A stretch of 64,000 nt of DNA, taken from contig CAWKOR010000001.1 in NCBI GenBank assembly GCA_963851325.1, positions 2,294,001 to 2,358,000 of the forward strand, in the 5' to 3' direction. Origin of the DNA: DATGKG01 sp963851325. GTDB taxonomy: Bacteria > Desulfobacterota > Binatia > Binatales > Binataceae. Position 1 is the first letter of the stretch, and each line of letters starts with the position of its first letter. The notes under the pieces were generated by a model. It searched no databases. It was not told the origin of the DNA and was given only the letters and a program-made list of their open reading frames with translations. Made by a program: the position numbers and the translations under genes. Shown here piece after piece: positions 1 through 8,207 of the stretch.

Positions 1-819
1 GTTCGCTCCCAATCCGCTGGCGCCAATCGCCGCGATGCGCAGGTCGCGTGGGACTGTTTTCACTGCCTCGACAAATGGATGCTCCGGCGGCGGCGCCCAG
101 TAAGGGTCCCCGATGACGGGGCCTGCGAGCACGTCAAGCATCATGGCGACGTCGCGCACCGTGCGCGCGATCGGTCCGCGGGTTGCGAAGCCGCCCCATG
201 CCTCGCCGCGATGAGGAGCATAGCTCAGTCTGCCGCGCGACGGCTTGAGGCCAACCACTCCGCAGTTCGATGCGGGGCCGCGAATCGAACCTCCGCCGTC
301 GCTGCCTTCGGCGAGCGGACCGAGCCCCGCGGCTACCTGGGCAGCGGCGCCGCCGCTGGAGCCCCCGGCATTATGCTCGAGGCTCCATGGATTGTGCGCG
401 ATTGGACATAGCCCTCCTTCCGTGGTTGGCCGTCCGCCAAATTCGGGGGTGCTGGTCTTGCCGAGGAAGATTCCGCCGGAGCCGAACATGCGCGCGGCAA
501 TTTCCGCATCCTGCGGCGGGATCGAGTTCGCATAGTTGGCCGAACCGATGGTGGTTGGAATACCTTTGGTTGGCGTCAAATCCTTCAATGAGTAGGGAAC
601 GCCCAGCAGTGGCAGCAAGGATGCGTCGCTGGCTTCTGAGGTGCGCGCGTCATTCATGGCGCGGTCGGCGAGCACCGTCATGTAGGCGCCAAGAGTTGGA
701 TTGTGCCGCTGGATGCGCGCGAGGAAAAATTCCGCGATCTCGCGGGGACGCAAATCGCCTTTACGAACCAGCTCTCGGAGATCCCACGCCTCGATAAACG
801 GATCGATGAGCGCAGCCAT
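1..819 (-). CDS. Amidase signature family enzyme (3' end cut by window edge)
   Basis: The 273 codons visible encode the N-terminal part of an amidase-signature hydrolase, a family that cleaves amide bonds with a Lys-cisSer-Ser triad. Visible landmarks are the catalytic-Lys segment SLKDLTPTKGIPT, the Gly/Ser-rich stretch NAGGSSGGAAAQVAAG and the nucleophile segment GSDGGGSIRGPAS. The frame stays open to base 1, so the C-terminal part lies outside the window. The ATG at 817-819 is 3 nt from the stop of the upstream SDR gene, so the two are probably co-transcribed. The substrate cannot be told from the sequence; 6-aminohexanoate-cyclic-dimer hydrolase-like or general aliphatic/aryl amidases are both possible. 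Confidence 0.9.
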   Translation of the reverse strand, partial: MAALIDPFIEAWDLRELVRKGDLRPREIAEFFLARIQRHNPTLGAYMTVLADRAMNDARTSEASDASLLPLLGVPYSLKDLTPTKGIPTTIGSANYANSIPPQDAEIAARMFGSGGIFLGKTSTPEFGGRPTTEGGLCPIAHNPWSLEHNAGGSSGGAAAQVAAGLGPLAEGSDGGGSIRGPASNCGVVGLKPSRGRLSYAPHRGEAWGGFATRGPIARTVRDVAMMLDVLAGPVIGDPYWAPPPEHPFVEAVKTVPRDLRIAAIGASGLGAN

Positions 820-822
820 CGT

Positions 823-1587
823 CTATTGCGCCGTGATGCCGCCATCGACGGACATTGAGCTGCCGGTCACGAACGACGCGCGATCGGAGCATAGCCATGC
901 AACTGCTTCGGCAATCTCTTCAGGACGCGCCTTACGCCCGACCGGCTCGACCTGATCGAGGCGTCCCGCAAGCTTCGGTATTTGCGCGATCATGTCGGCG
1001 ACCAGCGGCGTATCGACGACCCCGGGGCATACATCATTGATGCGGATGCCGGTGCGCGCGTACTCGATTGCGGCGCACTTGGTGAGCCCGACTACGCCGT
1101 GCTTGGCGGCGGTGTAGGCGGGCATCGAATGCGACGCGACCAGTCCGGCCGCTGATGCGGTGTTCACGATCGCGCCGGGGGACTTTTGCGCGAGGAACTG
1201 GCGAATCTCGGCCCGCATGCAAAGCCATACGCCCTTGAGGTTGATCGCCACAATGCGATCGAAATCCTCCTCGTTGTAGTCCGCGGTCTTGCGCTGCGGC
1301 CCGCCGATACCGGCATTGTTGAAGGCGCAATCGAGCCGGCCGTATGCTTTCACGGCCGCGGCGATAAGCGCATCGACGTCGCCACTCCGCGCTACGTCGC
1401 AGCGATGAAATTGCGCCTCGCCACCTTTGCTGCGAACCATTTCGACGGTTTCGTGGCCGCCCTGCTCGACCACATCCGCCACGATTACGCGCGCGCCTTC
1501 ACGCGCAAAAACCAGCGACGCCGCGCGTCCGATTCCAGAGCCTCCTCCCGTAATGAGCACGCTCTTGCCGTCAAGCAGTTCAGCCAT
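823..1587 (-). CDS. Short-chain dehydrogenase/reductase (classical SDR)
   Basis: This is a 254-residue classical SDR, an NAD(P)-dependent oxidoreductase of unknown substrate. It has the cofactor motif TGGGSGIG near residue 13, the NNAG motif, the catalytic Ser followed by YTAAK, and the PGVVDTPL loop, and its length is normal. The start at 1587 is chosen because a GGGAG Shine-Dalgarno lies 9 nt upstream. An in-frame ATG at 1593 is also possible. The frame stays open upstream to 1944 but that extension overlaps the divergent peptidase gene and lacks family similarity. The amidase gene follows after 3 nt. Confidence 0.93.
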   Translation of the reverse strand: MAELLDGKSVLITGGGSGIGRAASLVFAREGARVIVADVVEQGGHETVEMVRSKGGEAQFHRCDVARSGDVDALIAAAVKAYGRLDCAFNNAGIGGPQRKTADYNEEDFDRIVAINLKGVWLCMRAEIRQFLAQKSPGAIVNTASAAGLVASHSMPAYTAAKHGVVGLTKCAAIEYARTGIRINDVCPGVVDTPLVADMIAQIPKLAGRLDQVEPVGRKARPEEIAEAVAWLCSDRASFVTGSSMSVDGGITAQ

Positions 1588-1657
1588 CGCCATCTTCTCC
1601 CTTGTCTGACGATTTTCCTCTATCACTTCGATCTTGAGTCGGCTATCTGTGGGCGCG

Positions 1658-2764
1658 ATGAGGAACGTTCGGCCAACGAAGGCTCGCTCCAAAGCACGAC
1701 CTCGCGCGCGCGATCTGGGAATCCCATTCGCCGGAACACCTGGCCCGCTCAACTCGATTACCGACGTAGCAGGAGTCGAAGTCGGGCACACGACCATTAT
1801 TCGTGGAGAAGGGAAACTCGTGGTCGGCCTCGGACCGGTGCGCACCGGTGTTACTGCGATTCTGCCGCGAGGCCGACGCGACGGCACCCGGGTTTTCGCC
1901 GGATGGTTTTCGCAGAACGGCAATGGCGAGATGACCGGTACCACCTGGATCGAGGAATCCGGTCAGCTGTCGACGCCGATAATGATCACCAACACCCATA
2001 GCGTGGGAGTGGTGCGCGACGCGCTCATCGAATGGCAACTTCGTAGTGGTGTGATGGCGCAACCGTGGTCGCTACCGGTGGTGGCGGAAACCTACGATGG
2101 ATTTCTGAACGACATCAACGGATTCCATGTCACCAAGGATGATGCCTGGGCCGCGCTGGACGCGGCGCGGCCTGGGATCGTCGCCGAAGGATGTGTCGGC
2201 GGCGGCACCGGAATGATCGGCTACGGATGGAAGGGTGGCATAGGGACCGCCTCGCGGAAACTCGCTGGAGCTGACGGCGCGCATTCACTCGGCATCCTGG
2301 TTCAACTCAACTGCGGAAGAGCGCTTGAACTGGTTATCGCCGGTGTACCAATCGGTCGCGAGCTGACCCCCAAAAGCTATATGTCATCGGCAGAGTCAGG
2401 TTCGATAATAGTAGTAGCCGCAACCGATGCGCCGCTTTTGCCGCATCAGCTAAAACGCGTAGCCCGCCGATTGACGATGGGTCTCGCACGGACTGGCAGC
2501 GTCTCAGGCAACGGTTCAGGTGACATCTTCATAGCTTTCTCGACTGCGAACCCGCGCGGCAAGAACAAGTCTCCGATCGAGTCTGTGAAGATGCTGCGCA
2601 ATTCAGCTATGGATCCCATCTTTACTGCCGCGGTCGAAGCGACCGAAGAAGCGATAGTCAATGCCTTGACGGCGGCGGAAACAATGACCGGGATCGACAA
2701 CCGGACCGTATACGCGCTTCCTCATGACCGCTTGCGCAAAATCATCAAGCGGTATGGCCGCTGA
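1658..2764 (+). CDS. S58 (DmpA/P1) family self-processing aminopeptidase
   Basis: The product (368 aa) belongs to the DmpA / L-aminopeptidase D-Ala-esterase family of N-terminal nucleophile hydrolases. The N-terminal region GIPFAGTPGPLNSITDVAGVEVGHTTI is typical, and GNGSGDIFIAFS at about residues 284-295 contains the Gly-Ser bond at which family members cleave themselves, freeing the catalytic Ser (about residue 287). ATG 1658 is preferred over a TTG at 1634. The gene is divergent from the SDR, and its end lies close to the following lipoprotein gene. The natural substrate (D-amino-acid amides, beta-peptides, short peptides) is not evident. It has no signal peptide and is probably cytoplasmic. 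Confidence 0.92.
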   Translation: MRNVRPTKARSKARPRARDLGIPFAGTPGPLNSITDVAGVEVGHTTIIRGEGKLVVGLGPVRTGVTAILPRGRRDGTRVFAGWFSQNGNGEMTGTTWIEESGQLSTPIMITNTHSVGVVRDALIEWQLRSGVMAQPWSLPVVAETYDGFLNDINGFHVTKDDAWAALDAARPGIVAEGCVGGGTGMIGYGWKGGIGTASRKLAGADGAHSLGILVQLNCGRALELVIAGVPIGRELTPKSYMSSAESGSIIVVAATDAPLLPHQLKRVARRLTMGLARTGSVSGNGSGDIFIAFSTANPRGKNKSPIESVKMLRNSAMDPIFTAAVEATEEAIVNALTAAETMTGIDNRTVYALPHDRLRKIIKRYGR

Positions 2765-2795
2765 AACTCGGAGAAGCGATCCTGCACGTGCTTCA

Positions 2796-3533
2796 ATGCG
2801 TCTAGCAGGTCGCCTGCGGCATAGTTTGCCAGTAGCGGTTGCAGTTGTGACAATAGCGACGATCGCCGGATGCTTTCTTAGTCCGCATCGAAGCTCTCAA
2901 GACCTTGGCGGGGAGCATGTTTCCTTCATCACCTCTGATGATGTGCTGCTGCGCGGCCATTTGTACGGACGTGGCTCGACCGGAGTGATCCTGGCGCATA
3001 TGTATCCCGCCGATCAGTCGGACTGGACTGATTTTGCGCGCGTGCTGGCGGCCCACGGCTATCAGTCGCTGACGTTCGACTTTCGTGGATTCACCGAATC
3101 GGAAGGTCAGTCCGGAACCGAGTTCGCCGACCGCGACCTGCTGGCGGCGTATCGGTTCATGCGGCCACGTGTCGCGCGCATCTTCATCGCCGGCGCGAGC
3201 CTTGGCTCAGAAGCGGCAATCCTGGTAGCGGCCCACGAGCAGGTAGCGGGCATCATCTGCATATCCACACCTACCAGTTTTGGCGGTCTCGACGTCGAGC
3301 CTGTGGTCCATCTGGTGCGCGCACCGATTCTGTTCGTTACCTCGGCTGATGACCCATTGGTCGCAGGACAAGCCGAGATCCTGTACAAGCTGGCAAACGC
3401 GCCGAAGTCATTGGAGGTATACCCGGGCAATGCGCACGGCACTGCAATCCTGTATGGCCCTCATGCGACCGAGCTACAGAGCGTGATGTTGCGATTTATC
3501 GCAGCGAATGAAGCAACGAAAGTCGCGCCGTAA
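2796..3533 (+). CDS. Alpha/beta hydrolase, predicted lipoprotein
   Basis: This 245-residue alpha/beta hydrolase has the nucleophile elbow GASLGSE, a candidate catalytic Asp in SADDPLV and a candidate His in GNAHGTAI, i.e. a full triad. The N-terminus starting at ATG 2796 reads as a signal peptide with a lipobox-like TIAGC, which suggests attachment to the envelope. That is the reason for preferring this start over in-frame starts at 2724 or 2754, which would overlap the peptidase gene. Dienelactone-hydrolase-like or peptidase-S9-like hydrolases are the nearest types. The substrate is unknown. Confidence 0.82.
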   Translation: MRLAGRLRHSLPVAVAVVTIATIAGCFLSPHRSSQDLGGEHVSFITSDDVLLRGHLYGRGSTGVILAHMYPADQSDWTDFARVLAAHGYQSLTFDFRGFTESEGQSGTEFADRDLLAAYRFMRPRVARIFIAGASLGSEAAILVAAHEQVAGIICISTPTSFGGLDVEPVVHLVRAPILFVTSADDPLVAGQAEILYKLANAPKSLEVYPGNAHGTAILYGPHATELQSVMLRFIAANEATKVAP

Positions 3534-3555
3534 CTCTGATACGGGTCCCGAGCAA

Positions 3556-3795
3556 CTAGGCTTGCTTCTTCTTGCGTTCTGCCCAGCGCTTCCTCATCAG
3601 TTCGGACAAGCGCTTGCGGCCTGCGGGGGTGAGTCCTTTGCGGCGCGGCTTGGAGGAAGCAGCAGAGGTTGCGAGGCGGGGGCGTCCTCTGCGGGCCTTG
3701 GGAGCTTGAGAGGTTTCCAGCAGGCCGATCGCCCTGCCGATTCGATCCATTTCACTTCTCAACTCGGCCACAATTTTTTCAAGATCCACTGTCAT
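3556..3795 (-). CDS. Small basic protein with AT-hook-like motif
   Basis: This 79-residue protein has an acidic/amphipathic N-terminus (MTVDLEKIVAELRSEMDRI) that could form a helix, a central RRGRPR resembling an AT-hook, and a strongly basic tail GRKRLSELMRKRWAERKKK. The composition suggests nucleic-acid binding. I do not recognise a named family. It converges on the lipoprotein hydrolase gene with a 22-nt gap. Confidence 0.6.
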   Translation of the reverse strand: MTVDLEKIVAELRSEMDRIGRAIGLLETSQAPKARRGRPRLATSAASSKPRRKGLTPAGRKRLSELMRKRWAERKKKQA

Positions 3796-3946
3796 TCCTC
3801 CACGACTCAGGTTTTTGCAGTTAGTTGACTAAACAGCACGCCCGCACATTTCGCAATAGCTGATAGCGTGATTCCCACTCCAAGACCTAGACAGACGGAA
3901 CGATGACGGTCCGAGCAACGGCTTGGTTATAGATTACATAAGGAGA

Positions 3947-4357
3947 CTATCTTTGCGAAGCCGCTACTCCATATTGGGTTATAAATAAGGCACCAGCGAT
4001 CATCGCGAGGCCTTTGAGAAAGAACGACACGTTTATCGCCCGCATGACTGGACTCGGATCGACAATCATCGCAGTACCATGTACTACAATGGTCACTGGA
4101 ATAAGGAACAGCACTATCAACCATCCGCCTAGCCGGGGACGATAGTTGAAAACGATAAAGACAGCGCCAACGAGTTCTACGATCGCCGAAATAATCACCC
4201 AGAAAGTTCGCCACGGAATCGCCGCCGGCATCAAGTTGACGTAGGTGTGCAAGTCGGTGAAGTGAGTAATGCCGGAGAGAAAGAAAATCAGAGTAAACAG
4301 AATGCGGGCAGCGAGGCCAATCGCGGGATTTATCATCACCAGGTCGCCGTTCTTCAT
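3947..4357 (-). CDS. DoxX family membrane protein
   Basis: The product (136 aa from ATG 4357) has four hydrophobic segments, roughly residues 12-30, 48-70, 76-97 and 106-124, and the family-like stretch ARILFTLIFFLSGITHFTDL, matching the small four-helix DoxX family of the inner membrane. A longer frame from 4441 exists, but the extra residues do not look membrane-related, so the shorter start is preferred. The function of the family is poorly defined (redox or sulfur-linked in some cases). Nothing in the neighbourhood narrows it. Confidence 0.75.
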   Translation of the reverse strand: MKNGDLVMINPAIGLAARILFTLIFFLSGITHFTDLHTYVNLMPAAIPWRTFWVIISAIVELVGAVFIVFNYRPRLGGWLIVLFLIPVTIVVHGTAMIVDPSPVMRAINVSFFLKGLAMIAGALFITQYGVAASQR

Positions 4358-4945
4358 AGCTGTAACCTTGTAGCCGTTCAATTCCGCGTGCGCCAGTAGC
4401 CTTCGGAACCACCTCGCACTCTCCTCCGGAATATCTAACACGATGTAGCATTCCTATACTGCATGAGCAGCGGTTGCTGGCTTTCCTTTCGAGCCGTGGA
4501 GGCTGACGGGTAGGCCGGTTGCGAGGCCCGCTTTGGCGTCCGTCCAATTCCAATCAAATGTGGTCCCAAATATCCTCCAAAGCGGGCGATAGTCTATTCT
4601 CATGGCGGATGGAACCGTTTGAGAGAAAAATCTCGCCGCGCAACTTTTGTGGCTAAACCGCGTCTTTATCTGTGAGTGATGGAAAGACATTAAAGCTGGG
4701 AGGCCCTCGTTCCTCCTCCCCGCCGGCGAAATTCCCCCCCGTTTCGCTGGTGAGATCATTGGCGAGGGCCTCCTCCTCCCCCTTTTTCGCAAAGCGCGAG
4801 GCCGCTGGGCGAAATTCCTCGATGCAAAGTTCTACTTGCCCCGGCATCACGGCTATTGTGAGCTAAGAGGCGAGGTGGCGCGCCATCAGATGGCGCAGCT
4901 TACCCCGCGCAACTTTCCGTGATTTGCTTCGTCTTTCTTAGATAA
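4358..4945. other. Non-coding stretch before the sigma-factor operon
   Basis: About 590 bases without a convincing gene. Bases 4700-4810 are rich in runs such as CCTCCTCCTCCCC and hold two related phrases (GGCGAAATTCC-type, and GAGGGCCTCCTCC-type), so they look like low-complexity intergenic sequence. Open frames here on the minus strand have no family features. Promoter elements for the sigma operon must lie near 4,850-4,940 but I cannot identify them with confidence. Confidence 0.5.
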
Positions 4946-5500
4946 GTGTCGAGGGTGGCTGAGATCAGTCCGGAAGCCGAAGACCAAACCGCGCTGATAC
5001 GGCGAGCTCAAGACGGATCGGAAGCGGCGCTGGAAATCCTGATATCGCGGTTTCAGGATCGGATCGCGGGTTTTGTCTATTCGCTGATCGGCCGCGATGA
5101 CGCCATCGAGGATCTTTGCCACGACATTTTCATCAAGATGATCTCCGGCTTACCAGGTCTTAAGAATCCGGATAGCTTCGAGGCGTGGCTGTTCCGCATC
5201 GCGCGCAACGTGGCGATGGATTCCTTGCGCCGCAAGCGCCTGTGGCGGATGTTCGTGCCGTTTGAACCCAAGCATGAACAGATCGCCGAGACACCACCCC
5301 TCGATAGCAGGCTGGAAACCTTTCGCGCTGCCCTCGAGGGCATGCCTCCCAATCAAAAGGAACTGATCCTGCTGCTCGCCGAGAACGACTGGTCATACGA
5401 GCAGTTGGCCGAAATCACCAAAAGCAGTGTCAGCGCGGTCAAGTCGCGCTTGTTTCGCGCACGGGATTATCTTCGACAGAGGGTCGCCGATGAAGATTGA
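4946..5500 (+). CDS. ECF-type RNA polymerase sigma factor
   Basis: The 184-residue product has the two-domain ECF layout: sigma region 2 (about residues 25-95, with DDAIEDLCHDIFIKM and the RIARNVAMDSLRRKR segment) and region 4 (about 125-180, with YEQLAEITKSSVSAVKSRLFRAR as the helix-turn-helix that reads the -35 element). GTG starts at 4946 and 4955 are both possible. The next gene overlaps its end by 11 bp, and the third follows with an overlap. The three look like sigma factor, membrane regulator and periplasmic sensor in one transcript. Confidence 0.93.
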   Translation: MSRVAEISPEAEDQTALIRRAQDGSEAALEILISRFQDRIAGFVYSLIGRDDAIEDLCHDIFIKMISGLPGLKNPDSFEAWLFRIARNVAMDSLRRKRLWRMFVPFEPKHEQIAETPPLDSRLETFRAALEGMPPNQKELILLLAENDWSYEQLAEITKSSVSAVKSRLFRARDYLRQRVADED

Positions 5501-5765
5501 ATCGCTATACGTTGAGCATCAGCGCCGCTACGCACGGACTCAGTTGCCGCCCGACTTCGCGCGGCAGGTGATCGAGGAGGCCCGGCAAAATGCCGGGGTC
5601 GCCGGTCTCGCGGTCAGGTTGCGCCTGGTCGCAATCACCGGTGCGCTATGCGTTATGGCCGCGGTCTCGATGCACTGGATTCAGCTGCAATATACGCAGG
5701 AGCAGAACCTCCAGACCTGGGCCACCACCGCCGAGCAAATCCGGGTGCTTGAGGAATCGATATGA
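5490..5765 (+). CDS. Small single-pass membrane protein, candidate anti-sigma factor
   Basis: This 91-residue protein has about 45 polar residues, one hydrophobic segment (about residues 44-65, with RLVAITGALCVMAAVSM) and a short outer tail with LEESI at the end. The gene overlaps the sigma gene (ATG 5490, sigma stop 5498-5500) and the next gene overlaps its stop, so translation is probably coupled. Size, topology and position resemble the anti-sigma factor CnrY, which binds its sigma with a short cytoplasmic part. No sequence motif proves it; the role is inferred. Confidence 0.65.
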   Translation: MKIESLYVEHQRRYARTQLPPDFARQVIEEARQNAGVAGLAVRLRLVAITGALCVMAAVSMHWIQLQYTQEQNLQTWATTAEQIRVLEESI

Positions 5766-6394
5766 GGGGAAACGTCCTGGTCGTACTCGCTACGGTCACG
5801 CTGTTTGTGGCGGGACTATTCGTAGGAGTATGGACCCAACGCAACCGCCCGGTGCCTCCGCCGCCGCTGGGGCCGATGGGCGAGTTCGGCCAGGCTCATC
5901 ATCCTAACTTCGCGGCTGCGCCCGCGACGCGCCGGGCCCCGTGGTTCGTTGGGCCGGGCTCCAGTGGTCATCGGCCGGTGAGTCCGCAGGAAATTCGCAA
6001 ACAGATGGCGATACTGATGCCGCAGATTGCCGATTTTCAGCAGAAGGTCGATGCTATCGAACAGCAGTTCCGAACTTCATTCGACGCGATCCTGACGCCC
6101 GAGCAGCGGCAAAAGCTGGATACGATTACGAAACGGCTGGCGAGCTTTCCCGACCCCTTGCCAGGATGCGCTCCCGGAATGGGTCCCATCTTTGTCTCGA
6201 TGGTCATCTACCGCCCCACCCTGGATCATCTCAGCGAAGATCTGACGCTCGATGAAAAACAGCAGCATCAGTTGATGGATCTCTTGACCGCGCGGCGCAA
6301 CAACTTGCTCGCGCTGGTCGATGCTACCCCTCCACCCAGCTTCAAGTTTCCCGATATGGTCAACCCGGACCCGGCGGAGCAAGCGCGTCCCTGA
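5762..6394 (+). CDS. Membrane-anchored periplasmic LTxxQ / heavy-metal-resistor-like protein
   Basis: The product (210 aa) has an N-terminal membrane anchor (about residues 4-24) and then a periplasmic part with helical segments. LTPEQRQKLD at about residues 113-122 matches the LTxxQ motif of the Spy/CpxP/CnrX superfamily, and LTLDEKQQHQLMDLL (about 162-176) is a second, variant copy. His residues in QAHHP and QQHQLMD are candidate metal ligands, as in CnrX. ATGA overlap with the preceding gene. It is the likely sensor that signals to the membrane protein and sigma factor. A chaperone role like Spy is the alternative. Confidence 0.75.
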   Translation: MRGNVLVVLATVTLFVAGLFVGVWTQRNRPVPPPPLGPMGEFGQAHHPNFAAAPATRRAPWFVGPGSSGHRPVSPQEIRKQMAILMPQIADFQQKVDAIEQQFRTSFDAILTPEQRQKLDTITKRLASFPDPLPGCAPGMGPIFVSMVIYRPTLDHLSEDLTLDEKQQHQLMDLLTARRNNLLALVDATPPPSFKFPDMVNPDPAEQARP

Positions 6395-6397
6395 CCC

Positions 6398-7735
6398 CTA
6401 CCAGTCGAGCGTGATCGTGCGCAGGCTGGCGGAATCGGTATTGGGCGCCGCGCCGAGTGCAGCCAGGTCGCCACGTTGATTCACCGCCAAGCTTCCCGGA
6501 AAAAACGGCGGCATCCATCGGCCCATCGTAGACATATCGCCACTCGATTCGATAGGAACCTGGAGAGCGTCATCGGACTCGAATACGAATAGATGCTCCT
6601 CGCCGGTGTCGTCGTGCCCTCCGAGATAGACCAGCCCGGAAGCCGTAACCGACGGATCGACAAAGCCTTCCAGCTTAGTGCCAAACTGAGTCAAATCGCC
6701 CTGCCGCTTGATCGGTGTCAGCTCGCCATCCTTGGCCTTGAAAACGGCCGACCGATCCTTCGAAGCGCCACTGACGATCAAAGTCCCATCGGCAAGCAGG
6801 CCGGGGCGTCCCTCGGAGATGTAGGTGAGCGTGCCGAGCGTGGTGTGCGTCCCGGTTCGGAAGCTGCGCGATAGTCCAAGAGCACTCCCCAGGTAGGCAG
6901 TGTTGGCGGATGAATCCCGGTTGGTGAATGCGATCATATCGCCGAAGCTGGAATGCACAATCGCAGGCCTGCCAAAACTGGGACCGAACAAGCCTCCACC
7001 TGGAGCGCTATCACCTTCGCGCGCGACTTCGCGCAGCGACTTTCCATCCAGCGTCATCACCACAGCCTTCTCGACCCCGTTGTCTTCGACACGGCCGAGG
7101 AATGCCATTTCGCCGTCAGCCGCGATATCGGCGCTACCGAAGTAAAGCAGCTTGAGGGTGTGGCCCTGCGCGGTGCGGTCACCGATTCGCGCCACGCAAC
7201 TCAAGTGGCCATCCTGGTAACGGAAAACTGCATCCTTTCCCGATGCTTCAGGAGCTAGAAACCCAACCACCCCATTCGCGCTGGCGATGGCATAAGGATC
7301 GACCTTGAAGATCGGATGACAGTTGTCCGGCATGCTCGCTTCATCGAGGATGCGCACGATGCGTCGGTTCCCGGGCGCGCCCACATTCGCGCGATAGATA
7401 TCCCATCGCGGGCGCGTGTCCTGGCCCACGGTTTCCGCGCCGAACACCACATCGCCTTCGGGCGAGATGGACGGCACGCCAAGATCCTCGAATATCTGAC
7501 CACCCGGGGCGACCGCGCCAAGCTGCGCGATCAAAGTGGCGGTGCCATCGCGCCCACTGCTTTCATACAGTCCCGAGGTGGTGCTCATGTCGACGCCCGC
7601 ACCATTCTGCGGACCACCAATATTAAAAACGACAGCTCGTGCCGGCGTCGCCAAAAAGACGATGGTTGACAGAACCAACAATGGGAGGGGGAGCAGGGGC
7701 GTTTTAGTTTGGATTGTTTTGGTTATGGAAAACAT
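6398..7735 (-). CDS. Secreted repeat protein, predicted beta-propeller-like
   Basis: The product (445 aa from ATG 7735) begins with a signal peptide ending near ATPARAV and then holds several repeats of about 50-60 residues with the pattern GDxxF.G...DNG..KAVV / SGASKDRSAVFKAKDG / GGHDDTGEEHLFVFESDD, i.e. alternating beta-strands, each with a 'value shown to the reader' phrase. This pattern is common in uncharacterised exported proteins of soil bacteria. I do not know a function. A TTG start at 7786 is possible but gives no better signal peptide. It converges on the LTxxQ gene with a 3-nt gap. Confidence 0.7.
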   Translation of the reverse strand: MFSITKTIQTKTPLLPLPLLVLSTIVFLATPARAVVFNIGGPQNGAGVDMSTTSGLYESSGRDGTATLIAQLGAVAPGGQIFEDLGVPSISPEGDVVFGAETVGQDTRPRWDIYRANVGAPGNRRIVRILDEASMPDNCHPIFKVDPYAIASANGVVGFLAPEASGKDAVFRYQDGHLSCVARIGDRTAQGHTLKLLYFGSADIAADGEMAFLGRVEDNGVEKAVVMTLDGKSLREVAREGDSAPGGGLFGPSFGRPAIVHSSFGDMIAFTNRDSSANTAYLGSALGLSRSFRTGTHTTLGTLTYISEGRPGLLADGTLIVSGASKDRSAVFKAKDGELTPIKRQGDLTQFGTKLEGFVDPSVTASGLVYLGGHDDTGEEHLFVFESDDALQVPIESSGDMSTMGRWMPPFFPGSLAVNQRGDLAALGAAPNTDSASLRTITLDW

Positions 7736-8207
7736 TTTTCGGGCTCGACTCGCGGTCCACCGGGGCGATTCCGCGGAAGAGCACAACCTCGCTGGGTGAA
7801 AATAAGGGCTGGATGAAACTGAGCCGACCCGGACCTTACGTTATTGACGTCGGTTTGGAGGTTCCGATCATCGGTCGCAAAGTTTGGACGGGGCGAACTG
7901 CGATGCGACGGCCCTGGGCGGGACCATCGCGAGGAATCATCTGCCCGAAATAATTTTGCCTGAAACAACGCCACCATGCATCCCTGCAACCGAAAAAAAC
8001 CTTCCCAGTGATGAGCAATCGAAGTGCCATCACATACCGATCGGTATGTTCGGAGGTTTTTCAGGCAAAACATGCTCAGAAGTCGCGTTTTGCGACACCT
8101 TTCGCATTTTGGAGACCGAATTGAACTCGATCTCCTATCTCGGTCAGACGCGCGATGCTGACGGCTTGAGCTTGATGGTCAACAATTCGGCAGCGGATGC
8201 CGCCAGT
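7736..8207. other. Intergenic region with operator-like palindrome
   Basis: This 470-base gap lies between two minus-strand genes. No frame in it looks coding. It holds a perfect 18-bp palindrome at 8032-8049 and a 12-bp inverted repeat (TTTTGCCTGAAA at 7954-7965, TTTCAGGCAAAA at 8059-8070) that brackets the palindrome, so it is probably a regulatory region or the remains of a lost regulated gene. Confidence 0.6.
8032..8049. promoter_or_regulatory. Perfect 18-bp palindrome, TetR-type operator candidate
   Basis: ACATACCGATCGGTATGT is identical to its own reverse complement. The form ATACCGN2CGGTAT is typical of operators bound by TetR-family repressors. No TetR gene is present in the window, so the regulator would act in trans or has been lost. 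Chance occurrence of a perfect 18-bp palindrome in about 500 bases is unlikely, but binding is inferred. Confidence 0.55.

Noticed and set aside
823..1944. SDR with a 119-residue N-terminal extension
   Set aside because: The extension overlaps the divergent peptidase gene; the SDR core starts at 1587 behind a good Shine-Dalgarno.
4454..4792. Minus-strand frame of 112 codons before the sigma operon
   Set aside because: It covers low-complexity CT-rich DNA and has no domain or ribosome binding site.
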